A stretch of DNA of 64,000 nt from Bacillota bacterium (GTDB taxonomy: Bacteria; Bacillota; Sulfobacillia; JACIYH01). Under the pieces are notes generated by a model. It did not search any database. It was given only the letters and a program-made list of their open reading frames with translations, and had not been told where the DNA came from. The translations under genes and the position numbers were made by a program. Position 1 is the stretch's first letter; every line of letters begins with the position of its first letter. This document shows, in pieces, positions 27,368 through 35,740 of the stretch. The stretch spans positions 62,001-126,000 of the forward strand of contig JASEFA010000007.1 in NCBI GenBank assembly GCA_030019365.1. Reading direction: 5' to 3'.

Positions 27368-27775
27368 GTGAGGAGGCCGGTGCGCGTTCTCATCGCCAAA
27401 CCCGGGCTGGACAGCCACGACCGGGGGGCGAAGGTGGTGGCGCGCGCTCTGCGCGATGCCGGTATGGAGGTGATCTACACCGGTCTGCACCAGACTCCGG
27501 AGCAGATCGCCGAGAGCGCGGTCCAGGAGGACGTAGACGTGGTGGGCCTGAGCATCCTTTCGGGCGCCCACAATACCCTGGTCCCCCGGGTGGTAGAGCT
27601 CCTGCGGGGGAAGGGCCGGGAGGACGTCCTGGTGCTGGTGGGTGGTATAATCCCGGAGGAGGACGTCCCCTTCCTGCAGGAGCAGGGGGTGGCGGCCGTG
27701 TTCGGGCCGGGGACTCCCACGGAGGGGATCGCCCGGTTCGTTGCCGAGAGGCTGCGGGGGCAGGAATGTCGCTGA
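27368..27775 (+). CDS. mcmA2: Methylmalonyl-CoA mutase, cobalamin-binding small subunit
   Basis: This 135-residue Rossmann-like B12-binding protein carries the base-off/His-on signature [12 protein letters not shown] near residue 13, with the lower-ligand His, then LSILSGAH and VGGIIPEED that cradle the nucleotide tail. It partners with the large subunit 114 bp upstream. The GTG at 27368 follows a GGAGGTGAGAAG site. It overlaps meaB by 10 bp. The spacer between the mutase genes (27254-27367) is rich in CGGCGGGGGCC repeats and has no gene. Confidence 0.93.
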   Translation: MRRPVRVLIAKPGLDSHDRGAKVVARALRDAGMEVIYTGLHQTPEQIAESAVQEDVDVVGLSILSGAHNTLVPRVVELLRGKGREDVLVLVGGIIPEEDVPFLQEQGVAAVFGPGTPTEGIARFVAERLRGQECR

Positions 27776-28701
27776 TAGACGAGATCAGGCGCGGTAACCG
27801 CCGGGTGCTGGCGCGGGCCATTTCGATGGTCGAGGACGGAGGGGGAGAAGGTAGGCAACTGATCAAAGAGGCGTTCCCGCACACCGGGAAAGCCTTTGTC
27901 GTGGGCGTTACCGGCGCTCCGGGGGCGGGAAAGAGCACCCTGGTGGGGGTGCTCACCGGCCACTGCCGCCACCACGGGCTCACCGTGGGAGTGGTGGCGG
28001 TCGACCCCACCAGCCCCTTCACCGGCGGCGCCCTGCTGGGGGACCGGCTGCGCATGCAGGAACACGCCCTGGATGAGGGGGTGTTCATCCGCAGCCTGGC
28101 CACCCGGGGTTCCCTGGGCGGCCTGTCGCGGGCTACGGGAGACGTGGTTTGCCTCCTGGACGCGGCCGGGTTCGACGTGATCTTCGTAGAGACGGTGGGA
28201 GCCGGGCAGGCCGAGGTGGACATCATGCGTTACGCCCACACCACCCTGGTGCTGGTAACGCCCGGGATGGGGGACGAGGTGCAGGTGTTCAAGGCCGGCA
28301 TCATGGAGATCGGCGACGCCTTCGCGGTGAACAAGGCTGATCAGGAGGGGGCCGACCGTCTGGCCCGGGAGCTGGAAGTGATGCTTGACCTGGCCGGTGC
28401 CCGGGCATGGCGTCCACCGGTGGTGCTGACGGTGGCCCACGAAGGGAGAGGGGTGGCGGACCTGTGGCAGGCTCTGGTCAGTCACCGCGACTTCGCGCGG
28501 CAGAGCGGGCTCTGGCAGGAGAAGCTCAGGACCAGGGCGGAAGCCGAGGTGAGGGGTATTCTCACCGCCCGCCTGCTGGACGAGGCCTGGCGGCGCGGTG
28601 TCGAGCGGGGGCTGCTGCCCGGACTGTGGGAGGACGTGGCGGGCCGGCGGATTGACCCTTACACCGCCGCCGCCATGCTGGCCGATGGCCTGTCCCGCTG
28701 A
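27766..28701 (+). CDS. meaB: MeaB/ArgK-type G-protein chaperone of methylmalonyl-CoA mutase
   Basis: This 311-residue GTPase loads and protects the cobalamin of the mutase. Its P-loop [10 protein letters not shown] is near residue 50. [16 protein letters not shown] forms the switch I region, [13 protein letters not shown] switch II, and VNKAD the guanine site. The gene overlaps mcmA2, which fixes its partner. The C-terminal helices form the dimer interface in this family. Confidence 0.95.
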   Translation: MSLIDEIRRGNRRVLARAISMVEDGGGEGRQLIKEAFPHTGKAFVVGVTGAPGAGKSTLVGVLTGHCRHHGLTVGVVAVDPTSPFTGGALLGDRLRMQEHALDEGVFIRSLATRGSLGGLSRATGDVVCLLDAAGFDVIFVETVGAGQAEVDIMRYAHTTLVLVTPGMGDEVQVFKAGIMEIGDAFAVNKADQEGADRLARELEVMLDLAGARAWRPPVVLTVAHEGRGVADLWQALVSHRDFARQSGLWQEKLRTRAEAEVRGILTARLLDEAWRRGVERGLLPGLWEDVAGRRIDPYTAAAMLADGLSR

Positions 28702-28735
28702 CGGGACCGGGTGTCTTGCGGAAGGAGGCCTGATC

Positions 28736-29863
28736 ATGGAGAGCCCGCATGAGGAGTTACGCCGCCGGGCGGCCGACCTGGCTACCCGGGAGCTGGAGCC
28801 GCGGGCAGCGGCGTACGACAGGGAGGGTGCCTTCCCTCGGGAAAGCATAGAGCGCATGGCGGAAGAGGGTTTCTTCGGCCTCATGCTGCCGCCTGAATAC
28901 GGGGGGATGGGGCAGGGACTGCTCGCCTACGCCGTCGCAATGGAGGAGATTGCCCGGGCCTGTGCCTCCTCGGCCCTGATCTGGGGGGTACACAGCGCCC
29001 TGGTGGCCGGCTCCATCGTGGCGTGGGGCACGCAAGAGCAGAAGCGCCGCTTGCTGCCCGCCCTGGGCAGGGCCGAAATGCTGGGGGCGTTCTGCCTTAC
29101 CGAGCCCGGCGCCGGTTCCGACGCGGGGGCGGTGAGGACGACAGCGCGGCGGGAGGGCCTTCACTACATACTGGACGGGGAGAAGATGTTCATCACCAGT
29201 GGCGGCGTGGCCGGCCTGTACCTGCTGATTGCCTCCACCGACCCCGCCCAGGGATCGCGGGGCCTTACCGCCTTCCTGGTGGAAAAGGAGCGCCCCGGTA
29301 TCTCCTTCGGGCCGCCCCTTGAGAAGATGGGGCTGCGCTCCTCGGTCACCACTGCCGTCTACCTGGAGGACTGCCGAATCCCGGAGGGGAACCGCCTGGG
29401 CCGGGAGGGAGAGGGGTTCAAGATCGCCCTGTCGGCCCTGGACCGGGGCCGGGTGGGCATCGCCGCCCAGGCCATCGGCATCGCGCGTGCCGCGTACGAG
29501 CATGCGAGCGATTACGCGCGGCGGCGGGAACAGTTCGGGCAGCCCATTGCGAGCTTCCAGGGCATCCAGTGGAGGCTGGTGGACATGGCCACGGACATCG
29601 ATGCCGCCCGCCTGCTGTGTCACCGGGCGGCGGCCCTGGCCGACCGCGGGGAGCGCTTCACCCGGGAAGCAGCCCAGGCCAAGCTGTTTGCCACCCGCAT
29701 GGCCATGCGTTGCTGCGAGGATGCGGTGCAGATCCACGGGGGATACGGATACCTGTGCGACTACACGGTGGAGCGCCTCATGCGGGACGTAAAGGTGACC
29801 GAGATTTACGAGGGCACCTCCGAAATCATGCGGGTGGTCATCGCCGCTCATCTCCTCCGCTAG
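28736..29863 (+). CDS. Acyl-CoA dehydrogenase
   Basis: This 375-residue flavoprotein has the acyl-CoA dehydrogenase layout: an N-terminal helical domain, FAD-site motifs FCLTEPGAGSDAG and MFITSGG, then RREQFGQPIASFQGIQWRLVDM and VQIHGGYGYLCDY. The last motif EIYEGTSEIMR contains the probable catalytic Glu. Family members oxidise short-chain or branched acyl-CoA and pass electrons to ETF. ATG 28736 follows GAAGGAGG. Placement after mcmA and meaB suggests one pathway for branched-chain or odd-chain acyl-CoA breakdown. No ETF genes are in the window. Confidence 0.92.
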   Translation: MESPHEELRRRAADLATRELEPRAAAYDREGAFPRESIERMAEEGFFGLMLPPEYGGMGQGLLAYAVAMEEIARACASSALIWGVHSALVAGSIVAWGTQEQKRRLLPALGRAEMLGAFCLTEPGAGSDAGAVRTTARREGLHYILDGEKMFITSGGVAGLYLLIASTDPAQGSRGLTAFLVEKERPGISFGPPLEKMGLRSSVTTAVYLEDCRIPEGNRLGREGEGFKIALSALDRGRVGIAAQAIGIARAAYEHASDYARRREQFGQPIASFQGIQWRLVDMATDIDAARLLCHRAAALADRGERFTREAAQAKLFATRMAMRCCEDAVQIHGGYGYLCDYTVERLMRDVKVTEIYEGTSEIMRVVIAAHLLR

Positions 29864-29912
29864 CAGCGGAGGGCAGGCGACGAGGGGAGGTCTCAGCCGT
29901 CCACCGGGGGGA

Positions 29913-30926
29913 ATGAGCGTGAAGGTGCTGGGTCTGGTGGGGTCGGCCCGCCGCCTGGGCAACACGGAGATTCTGGTCAAGGAGGCGCTGGCCGGAGCGC
30001 GGGGGGCGGGGGCCGATGTGGCCATGGTGCGCCTCCCCGACCTGCGTATCCTTCCCTGCGACGGGTGCATGTCCTGCGTGTTCAGCCGGCGGCCCTGCCG
30101 CCTCGATGACGATGTACCCTGGCTGTTCGAGCGGATGCTGGATGCGGATGGGCTGGTGGTGGGAGCCCCCACCTACGTGCTGGGGCCGGCCGGCGTGATC
30201 AAGTTGGTCCTCGATCGGTACCTCATGGTCGGGCACCAGGTTGAGGAGTTGGGCCGGCGGGGGCGCCGGGGGGCGGCCATCAGCGTGGCCGGCCTGCGGG
30301 GTTGGAACCCCTTTGGCGCCGGTCCTCTCAGCCTGCTCCTGCTGGCCATGCAGGCTCCTCCGGTAGGGTGGCTGCACGCCTACGCCCCCGGTCCGGGTGA
30401 GGTGCTGCTCGAAGAAGGTATGGCGGAGCGGGCCCACCTCCTCGGCCGCCTGGTGGCGACCGGCCCCGAACCGCCACCGATGGGTTCCCGCAGGACACCG
30501 GGGGGTGCCCCGGCTGCAAGTGGTTACCCTGGGGGGTCGGCGGGGGCCGCCCGGGCCGGGAGCGCTTGCAGCGAGGGGTGGGCCGGCTGTAGAGGGCCGC
30601 GTCCGCCCCTTACCGAGGAAGGGGTGTTCGCCTGCCCGTTTTGCGGCAGCCTGGTCCTGCGCGTGGGGCGGGGCGAGGTGGAGTGCCCCGTCTGTTCGTC
30701 ACGGGCACAACTGGACGCGGCAGGAGTAGGCGAGTTCCGTGCCCCGGGGCCCCAGGGGCATCGCTGGGACCCGGTGCCCGCTCGCGAGCACATCGAGGGC
30801 TGGGTTATGAGCACGCGGGACCGCTACCTTGCCCGCCGCGACGCCATCCGGCCCCTGCGCGAGCGCTACCGGCAGATGGAAGATTGGTGGATTTCCCCGC
30901 CTGCGCCACCTTCCGGCAGGGCTTGA
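29913..30926 (+). CDS. Iron-sulfur flavoprotein with C-terminal zinc ribbon
   Basis: This 337-residue protein begins with an NADPH-dependent FMN reductase/flavodoxin-like domain (GSARRLGNTEILV; GAPTYVLGPAGVIKLVLDR). The compact cysteine set C-x2-C-x2-C-x6-C near residues 50-65 is the [4Fe-4S] site of Isf-type iron-sulfur flavoproteins. After a Gly/Ala-rich linker (about 30480-30600) comes an extra treble/zinc ribbon CPFC...CPVC and a charged tail. The family transfers electrons from ferredoxin to unknown acceptors. The zinc-ribbon fusion is unusual as far as I know. The promoter of the next gene overlaps its stop codon. Confidence 0.85.
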   Translation: MSVKVLGLVGSARRLGNTEILVKEALAGARGAGADVAMVRLPDLRILPCDGCMSCVFSRRPCRLDDDVPWLFERMLDADGLVVGAPTYVLGPAGVIKLVLDRYLMVGHQVEELGRRGRRGAAISVAGLRGWNPFGAGPLSLLLLAMQAPPVGWLHAYAPGPGEVLLEEGMAERAHLLGRLVATGPEPPPMGSRRTPGGAPAASGYPGGSAGAARAGSACSEGWAGCRGPRPPLTEEGVFACPFCGSLVLRVGRGEVECPVCSSRAQLDAAGVGEFRAPGPQGHRWDPVPAREHIEGWVMSTRDRYLARRDAIRPLRERYRQMEDWWISPPAPPSGRA

Positions 30927-30952
30927 CAGCAATCGACCTGTCGGGATACAAT
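30923..30952 (+). promoter_or_regulatory. Consensus sigma-70 promoter before the coiled-coil gene
   Basis: A perfect TTGACA (30923-30928) and TACAAT (30947-30952) are 18 bp apart. Transcription would start near 30959, about 50-65 bp before the start of the coiled-coil membrane gene. A second isolated TATAAT at 31002 has no -35 partner. Confidence 0.75.
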
Positions 30953-31005
30953 GGAAGAGGTGGTATTTGCTTCCGTGGAGATTCCGGCCGCAGAGCGGTG
31001 GTATA

Positions 31006-31512
31006 ATGGGGGCGGTGGATGCCATGCCGGTCAACAGTGGGAACAATTCGCCTGATTCGCGCGGATATGCGCGGAAGGTCCGCTCCCAGGAGTTTCTGTA
31101 CATATTGCACCGCATCGATGGGCTGGATCGAACCCTCAGCGGTCGCATTGACTCCCTCGACCAAAAGCTGAGCGCGCGTATTGACGCGGTTGACGGGAAG
31201 CTCAGTGCGCGCATTGATACGCTCGAGCAGAGGCTGAGTGACTGGATTGCGGCGGTCGATGCGCGGCTGGACGGCCTCCGGCAGGAGTTCGGCAGCCGCC
31301 TGGGGGCGGTCGATGCGCGGCTGGACGGCCTCCGGCAGGAGTTCGGCAGCCGCCTGGGGGCGGTCGATGCGCGGCTGGACGGCCTCCGGCAGGAGCTGGG
31401 GAGCCGCCTGGAGACAGCGGAGCGGAGCCTGAGGTACTGGATCATCGGTACCATCGTTACCATGGTACTTGGTTTTGCCGGCCTGGTCACCACCGTCATC
31501 CTGACCAGGTGA
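31006..31512 (+). CDS. Coiled-coil protein with C-terminal membrane anchor and internal repeats
   Basis: I do not recognise a named family, although the pattern resembles bacterial DUF1640-like tail-anchored coiled coils. The 168-residue product starts with a short polar segment, then a continuous heptad coiled coil (repeats of the form IDxxDxKLSARID and AVDARLDGLRQEFGSRLG). It ends in a single hydrophobic helix (WIIGTIVTMVLGFAGLVTTV) and a short positive tail. ATG 31006 and ATG 31024 are both possible; 31024 has a better GGGGG ribosome site. It stands alone behind its own strong promoter. Confidence 0.8.
   Translation: MGAVDAMPVNSGNNSPDSRGYARKVRSQEFLYILHRIDGLDRTLSGRIDSLDQKLSARIDAVDGKLSARIDTLEQRLSDWIAAVDARLDGLRQEFGSRLGAVDARLDGLRQEFGSRLGAVDARLDGLRQELGSRLETAERSLRYWIIGTIVTMVLGFAGLVTTVILTR
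31252..31413 (+). repeat. 54-bp tandem repeat, three copies, in the coiled-coil gene
   Basis: Units begin at 31252, 31306 and 31360. The first two are identical by eye, and the third diverges near its end. Each encodes 18 residues (AVDARLDGLRQEFGSRLG). The high DNA identity marks a recent duplication or homogenisation rather than ancient protein repeats. Confidence 0.92.
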
Positions 31513-31771
31513 GTCTGGTCAGGCTACGGCGGTCGGAAAGCGGCCTTTGCCTCCATTCTTCAGGTGCCTGTACTTCCGGGCATGGGGAGCAGCTGGTCGG
31601 CCGGGGACAGCCCCGGGGCCGGCTCAGCCCTTATTAGGGCGGCTGGGGGGTATTCCGGGGGGTAGCAACCGCCGCGCACCGTGCTGGTCCGGGCCAGGGG
31701 GCCGTCATGCCGGCGAGAGGATTTCTGCGGGCGGGCGAGAAGTTACGGTATGCGAAAGGAAGGGCTGCGGC
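31513..31771 (+). other. Non-coding spacer before the M28 peptidase gene
   Basis: I see no convincing gene in this 259-bp stretch. A small perfect hairpin GCCCT-TATT-AGGGC lies at 31627-31640 and GC-rich palindromic sequence precedes it. No clear promoter is visible, although the frame of the next gene stays open back to 31547. Confidence 0.5.
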
Positions 31772-33187
31772 ATGAGGGAACAAAGAACTGATAGTGGCAA
31801 TGCTGGGCGGCCGGACGACGGGCGGCTGCGGGACGCAGACCGTTCGCTGGCCGGTGAACTTTTCGTCTCCGACGAGGCGTACCAGAACCTCCTCGTCCTC
31901 TGCGACGAGTGCGGATCCCGGTTCGGCGGGACCGAGGGAGAGCGGAAGGCGTGCGACTTCATCCTGGAGAAGATGCGGGCTTACGGCCTGGAGGACGTCC
32001 ACGCTGAGGCATTCCCTTATGCGGGATGGGTGCGGGGTAGGGCCAGCCTGCAGGCCCTCACCCCGGTGGAGAAGGAGTTCCCCTGCGTTTCTCTTCCCTA
32101 CACGAAGGCCGCCACCGTGGAGGGGGATCTGGTCAACCTGGGAGAGGGTGCGCCATCCGATTACGAGCGCCTGGCCGACCAGATCCGGGGGAACTTGGTG
32201 CTGGTCAGCACACGGGCGCCCCGCTTCTTCCGGCGTCCTATGCACCGGGGCGAGAAGTACGGCCGGGCGGTGGCGGCGGGGGCAGCCGGCTTCATCTGGA
32301 TGAAGGACGACCCCGGCCTGCTGGAGGAGACCGGCTCCATTCGCTTCAACCGCGAGGCCGAGATCCCGGGAGTGGGGGTGAGCAAGGAAACCGGTGAGGC
32401 CCTGTTGCGGCTGGCACGACGGGGCCCGGTGCGGGTGCGCCTGGAGACCACCGATCAGGTGCATCCCATGACCTCGTGGAACCTGGTGGGCCAGCTCACG
32501 GGTACCCGGTGGCCCGAGCGGGTACTGGTGGTGGGAGCCCACTTCGATGGCCACGACATCGCCCAGGGGGCCATGGACGACGCCTCGGGAGCGGTGGTGG
32601 TGCTGGAGGGGGCGCGCGGCCTGGCCCGCTGCCGGGACCTCCTGGGCGCCACCGTCCGCTTCATCCTCTTCCCCCTGGAAGAGATGGGGCTGATAGGTGC
32701 CCACGCTTACGTCGACGCCCATCGGGGCGAGGTGGGGAGATTCGCCTTCATGCTCAACCTGGACGGCGCTGGCCGGGAGGGGGATAAGTTCTTCGCCCTG
32801 CAGGGGTGTCCTGAACTAAAAGAGCCTATGGAGGCGGCCCTCCGGGACATGAAGCAGCCGCTGCCCGTCGGCAACAGACCCGGCCTGTACTCGGACTTCT
32901 ATCCCTTCATGCTGGCCGGGGTCCCCAGTGCTACCATCTCCGGGTTCACCTCCGGTCCGGGGGCGGGACGGGGATTCGGCCACACCGCGGCCGACACCGT
33001 GGACAAGGTGAGCGCGCGCGGCCTGCAGATGGATGCCATCCTGGTCGGCCGCCTCATGCTCAGGCTGGCGGCCGTGGATCCCTGGCCGGGCCGCCACCGC
33101 GCCTGGCCGGAGATCAAAGAGACGCTGGCGGCGGAAGATCTGCTGGAGCCCCTGCGGTACGAGGGGCGCTACCCCTTCCCCGAGTAA
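31772..33187 (+). CDS. M28-family metallopeptidase with PA domain
   Basis: This 471-residue zinc aminopeptidase-like protein has all five M28 metal ligands: His and Asp in GAHFDGHD...GAMDDASG, Glu-Glu in LEEMGLIGAHAY, Asp in LNLDGAG and His in GFGHTAADT. An inserted protease-associated-like segment (about residues 110-220) precedes the catalytic core. No signal peptide is seen, so it is probably cytoplasmic. ATG 31772 follows GGAAGGG; the frame is open further upstream to 31547 but without family sequence. The neighbouring M42 gene suggests a peptide-utilisation pair. Confidence 0.87.
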   Translation: MREQRTDSGNAGRPDDGRLRDADRSLAGELFVSDEAYQNLLVLCDECGSRFGGTEGERKACDFILEKMRAYGLEDVHAEAFPYAGWVRGRASLQALTPVEKEFPCVSLPYTKAATVEGDLVNLGEGAPSDYERLADQIRGNLVLVSTRAPRFFRRPMHRGEKYGRAVAAGAAGFIWMKDDPGLLEETGSIRFNREAEIPGVGVSKETGEALLRLARRGPVRVRLETTDQVHPMTSWNLVGQLTGTRWPERVLVVGAHFDGHDIAQGAMDDASGAVVVLEGARGLARCRDLLGATVRFILFPLEEMGLIGAHAYVDAHRGEVGRFAFMLNLDGAGREGDKFFALQGCPELKEPMEAALRDMKQPLPVGNRPGLYSDFYPFMLAGVPSATISGFTSGPGAGRGFGHTAADTVDKVSARGLQMDAILVGRLMLRLAAVDPWPGRHRAWPEIKETLAAEDLLEPLRYEGRYPFPE

Positions 33188-33269
33188 CCGGGTCAGGGAG
33201 CCGGCCACAGGCAGCCGGCCACAGGCCGGGTGCAAGGACGGGCGGGCCGGTCGCAAGGAGTGACTGAAC

Positions 33270-34343
33270 GTGGAAAACCACGATCGGATGCTGGATACGC
33301 TGGAGGCGCTGACAGCCATCGACGGCGTCTCCGGGTTCGAGGAACCGGTAGCCACCTGGCTCAGGCGGGAACTGGAGCCCCTGGTGGACCGGGTGGAGAC
33401 CGACGGCATGGGCAACCTCTACCTGGTGCGAGAAGGGCGCCCCGGGGGACCGCGGGTCATGGTGGCCGCCCACACCGATGAGATCGGGGGTATGGTCTCG
33501 CAGGTGGAAGGGAGCGGCTTTCTCCGTTTCGAGAAGCTGGGCGGGTGGCAGGACCCGCTGTTGCCGGGGCGCTTCGTGCGCATACGCGGCCACCTGGGCA
33601 TCATCGGATGCAAGCCCGGGCACTTCCTGGGCGAGGAAGAGCGCCGCCGGGTGAGGGAGCACCGCGAGCTGTACATTGACGTGGGGGCGAAGAGCGCCCA
33701 GGAAGTGGCCGCTCTGGGCATAAGGCCGGGGGACCCGGTTGCCTTCCACAGCCCTCTGGTGCGCATGGCGGGGGGCATCGCGGCGGGCAAGGCCCTGGAT
33801 GACCGCCTGGGGTGCGCGGTGGTGGCGGAGTTGCTCCGCCGCACCCACGAGGAAGGGCGCCGGCCCGTGGCCACCGTGGTGGCGGCCTTCACCGTGCAGG
33901 AGGAAGTGGGCTTGCGGGGCGCCACCGTGGCCGCCTACCGGGTGAACCCGGACCTGGCCCTGGTGGTGGACACCATCCCCTCCGGCGACACGCCCGACAT
34001 GGCCTCGCCCCGACCCTTCTTCCCGGTGACCCTGGGTAAGGGTCCGGTCATCCAGCTCATGAGTGGCTCGGGACAGCGGGGCCACATCCTGTCACCGCGA
34101 GTGCGGGATTTGCTGGAAGAGGCGGCCTGCCGCGCGGGCGTCTCCTACCAGACGGCCGCTTTCACGGGAGGCACCACAGACGGCAGCGCCATCCACCTGG
34201 CCAGGCAGGGTGTGCCCACGGGCGTGATCACCATCCCGCGGCGGTACTCCCATTCCCCGGTGGAGATGGCCCACGTCTCCGACGTGATCTACACCCTGCG
34301 GCTGCTCGACGCCGCCCTGCAGCGCGTCCCCGCATTGACCTGA
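33270..34343 (+). CDS. M42-family (glutamyl/TET-type) aminopeptidase
   Basis: This 357-residue protein matches TET-forming M42 peptidases. Metal and catalytic residues are visible in AAHTDEIGGMV, GKALDDRLG, TVQEEVGLRG with the general-base Glu, VVDTIPSGDTPD and the late HSPVEMAHVSD. Such enzymes form dodecameric tetrahedral shells that trim peptides in the cytoplasm; some members have endoglucanase annotations that are wrong. GTG 33270 follows AAGGAG. It converges with the sugar ABC ATPase gene. Confidence 0.9.
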   Translation: MENHDRMLDTLEALTAIDGVSGFEEPVATWLRRELEPLVDRVETDGMGNLYLVREGRPGGPRVMVAAHTDEIGGMVSQVEGSGFLRFEKLGGWQDPLLPGRFVRIRGHLGIIGCKPGHFLGEEERRRVREHRELYIDVGAKSAQEVAALGIRPGDPVAFHSPLVRMAGGIAAGKALDDRLGCAVVAELLRRTHEEGRRPVATVVAAFTVQEEVGLRGATVAAYRVNPDLALVVDTIPSGDTPDMASPRPFFPVTLGKGPVIQLMSGSGQRGHILSPRVRDLLEEAACRAGVSYQTAAFTGGTTDGSAIHLARQGVPTGVITIPRRYSHSPVEMAHVSDVIYTLRLLDAALQRVPALT

Positions 34344-34499
34344 TGAGCTCGCTGGTGGGTGGTGACCCGGGATGAAAGGGATGGGCGCGGGCAAGATTAT
34401 CGTGAAGCAGGGTGGCGCATCGCGCTCGATGGCAGCCCCAGACCCTGTTCGCCCACGGACCCGCACAGCATTCCTTCCCGGTAACGGCGACGGTAACGT

Positions 34500-35618
34500 T
34501 CAAGCGGAGGTGGTGACGCGGCTCAGTGCCTGCTCGGTTGTGGGGTCGAAGAGGTGAATGCGCTCGGAGTCTGCGGCCACGGTGAGCCGGTCGCCCACGC
34601 GCACCTCGACGCGCCCGGGCACCCGGGCGGTGAGCCGGTCCTGCCCAGCCAGGAGGTGCACGTAGGCATCGGCACCGAGGGGTTCCACCACCTCCACCAC
34701 GGCGTCGATGCGGGCATCCGTCACGCCCCGGACCCGCTCCGGCTCCACCAGGATGTCGTCGGGCCGGAGGCCCAGCACGATGGGTTGCCCGGCGAGACCC
34801 GCCGTGGCGCCGGCCAGGGCCGGGGGCACGCGGATGCTGATCCCGGCGGTGACGAACCAGAGCCCGCTGTCGCGGGGCGCCAGGGTCCCCGGCACAAAAT
34901 TCATGGGCGGTGAGCCAATAAACCCGGCCACGAACAGGTTGGCCGGCCGCTCGTAGAGTTCCAGCGGCGAGGCCACCTGCTGGATGCGACCCTCCTTCAT
35001 GACCACGATGCGGCTGCCCATGGTCATGGCTTCGGTCTGGTCGTGGGTCACGTAGATGGTGGTGACCCGCAGGCGCTGGTGCAGGCGGGCCAGTTCGGTG
35101 CGCATCTCCACCCGCAGCTTGGCGTCCAGGTTAGAGAGAGGTTCGTCCATGAGAAAGGCCTTGGGCTCCCGCACGATGGCCCGGCCCAGGGCCACCCGCT
35201 GGCGCTGTCCCCCCGAAAGCTGGGACGGCCGCCGCCTGAGCAGGTCGGACAGGCCCAGGATCTCGGCAGCCTGGCGCACGCGGCGGTCGATCTCGTCGCG
35301 GGGGGCGTGCCGCATGCGCAGGCCGAAGGCCAGGTTGTCATACACGTGCATGTGCGGGTAGAGGGCGTAGTTCTGGAACACCATGGCCACGTCGCGGTCC
35401 TTGGGGGCCACGTGGTTGACCAGGCGACCGTCAATGTAAATCTCCCCTGAGGTGATCTCTTCCAGTCCGGCGACCGCCCGCAACAGGGTGGATTTGCCGC
35501 ACCCGGACGGTCCCACCAGCACCACGAATTCGCCGTCGTCGATTTCCAGGGTGAAGTCGCGCACGGCGGTGACGTAACCGAACTGCTTGGTCACGCGGTG
35601 AAGCTGCACTGTGGCCAT
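34500..35618 (-). CDS. ugpC: Carbohydrate ABC transporter ATPase (MalK/UgpC/MsmK type)
   Basis: This 372-residue ATPase has Walker A GPSGCGKSTLLRAVAG near residue 37, signature LSGGQRQRVALGRAI, Walker B AFLMDEPLSNLDAKLR and a C-terminal MOP-like regulatory domain of about 130 residues. These are the marks of the CUT1 sugar-importer ATPase. It is the last gene of the operon, 122 bp after the second permease. The spacing could allow separate control, and related MsmK proteins serve several importers. It ends 156 bp from the M42 gene in a convergent gap with no clear terminator. Confidence 0.93.
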   Translation of the reverse strand: MATVQLHRVTKQFGYVTAVRDFTLEIDDGEFVVLVGPSGCGKSTLLRAVAGLEEITSGEIYIDGRLVNHVAPKDRDVAMVFQNYALYPHMHVYDNLAFGLRMRHAPRDEIDRRVRQAAEILGLSDLLRRRPSQLSGGQRQRVALGRAIVREPKAFLMDEPLSNLDAKLRVEMRTELARLHQRLRVTTIYVTHDQTEAMTMGSRIVVMKEGRIQQVASPLELYERPANLFVAGFIGSPPMNFVPGTLAPRDSGLWFVTAGISIRVPPALAGATAGLAGQPIVLGLRPDDILVEPERVRGVTDARIDAVVEVVEPLGADAYVHLLAGQDRLTARVPGRVEVRVGDRLTVAADSERIHLFDPTTEQALSRVTTSA

Positions 35619-35740
35619 TCACTGTCTCCTCCGATTCCGGCGGACCACGCCCCCGGCGGGTAGGCGGTCGGCACCTGCGACTGTGCGCACTGACCGGTGA
35701 TGGGCCCGTGTGGCCGGCGGCGGGCCCGCACAGACCTGTG

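Noticed and set aside
27645-27652. TATAAT-like sequence inside mcmA2
   Set aside because: It encodes conserved residues of the B12 domain (VGGIIPEED) and has no -35 partner.
31002-31007. TATAAT just before the coiled-coil gene as its promoter
   Set aside because: No -35 element lies at 16-19 bp, and it overlaps the first possible start codon. The promoter at 30923-30952 is better.
31252-31413. CRISPR-like repeat array
   Set aside because: The 54-bp units are contiguous without spacers and are in frame within a coiled-coil gene. No CRISPR array or cas gene is in the window.
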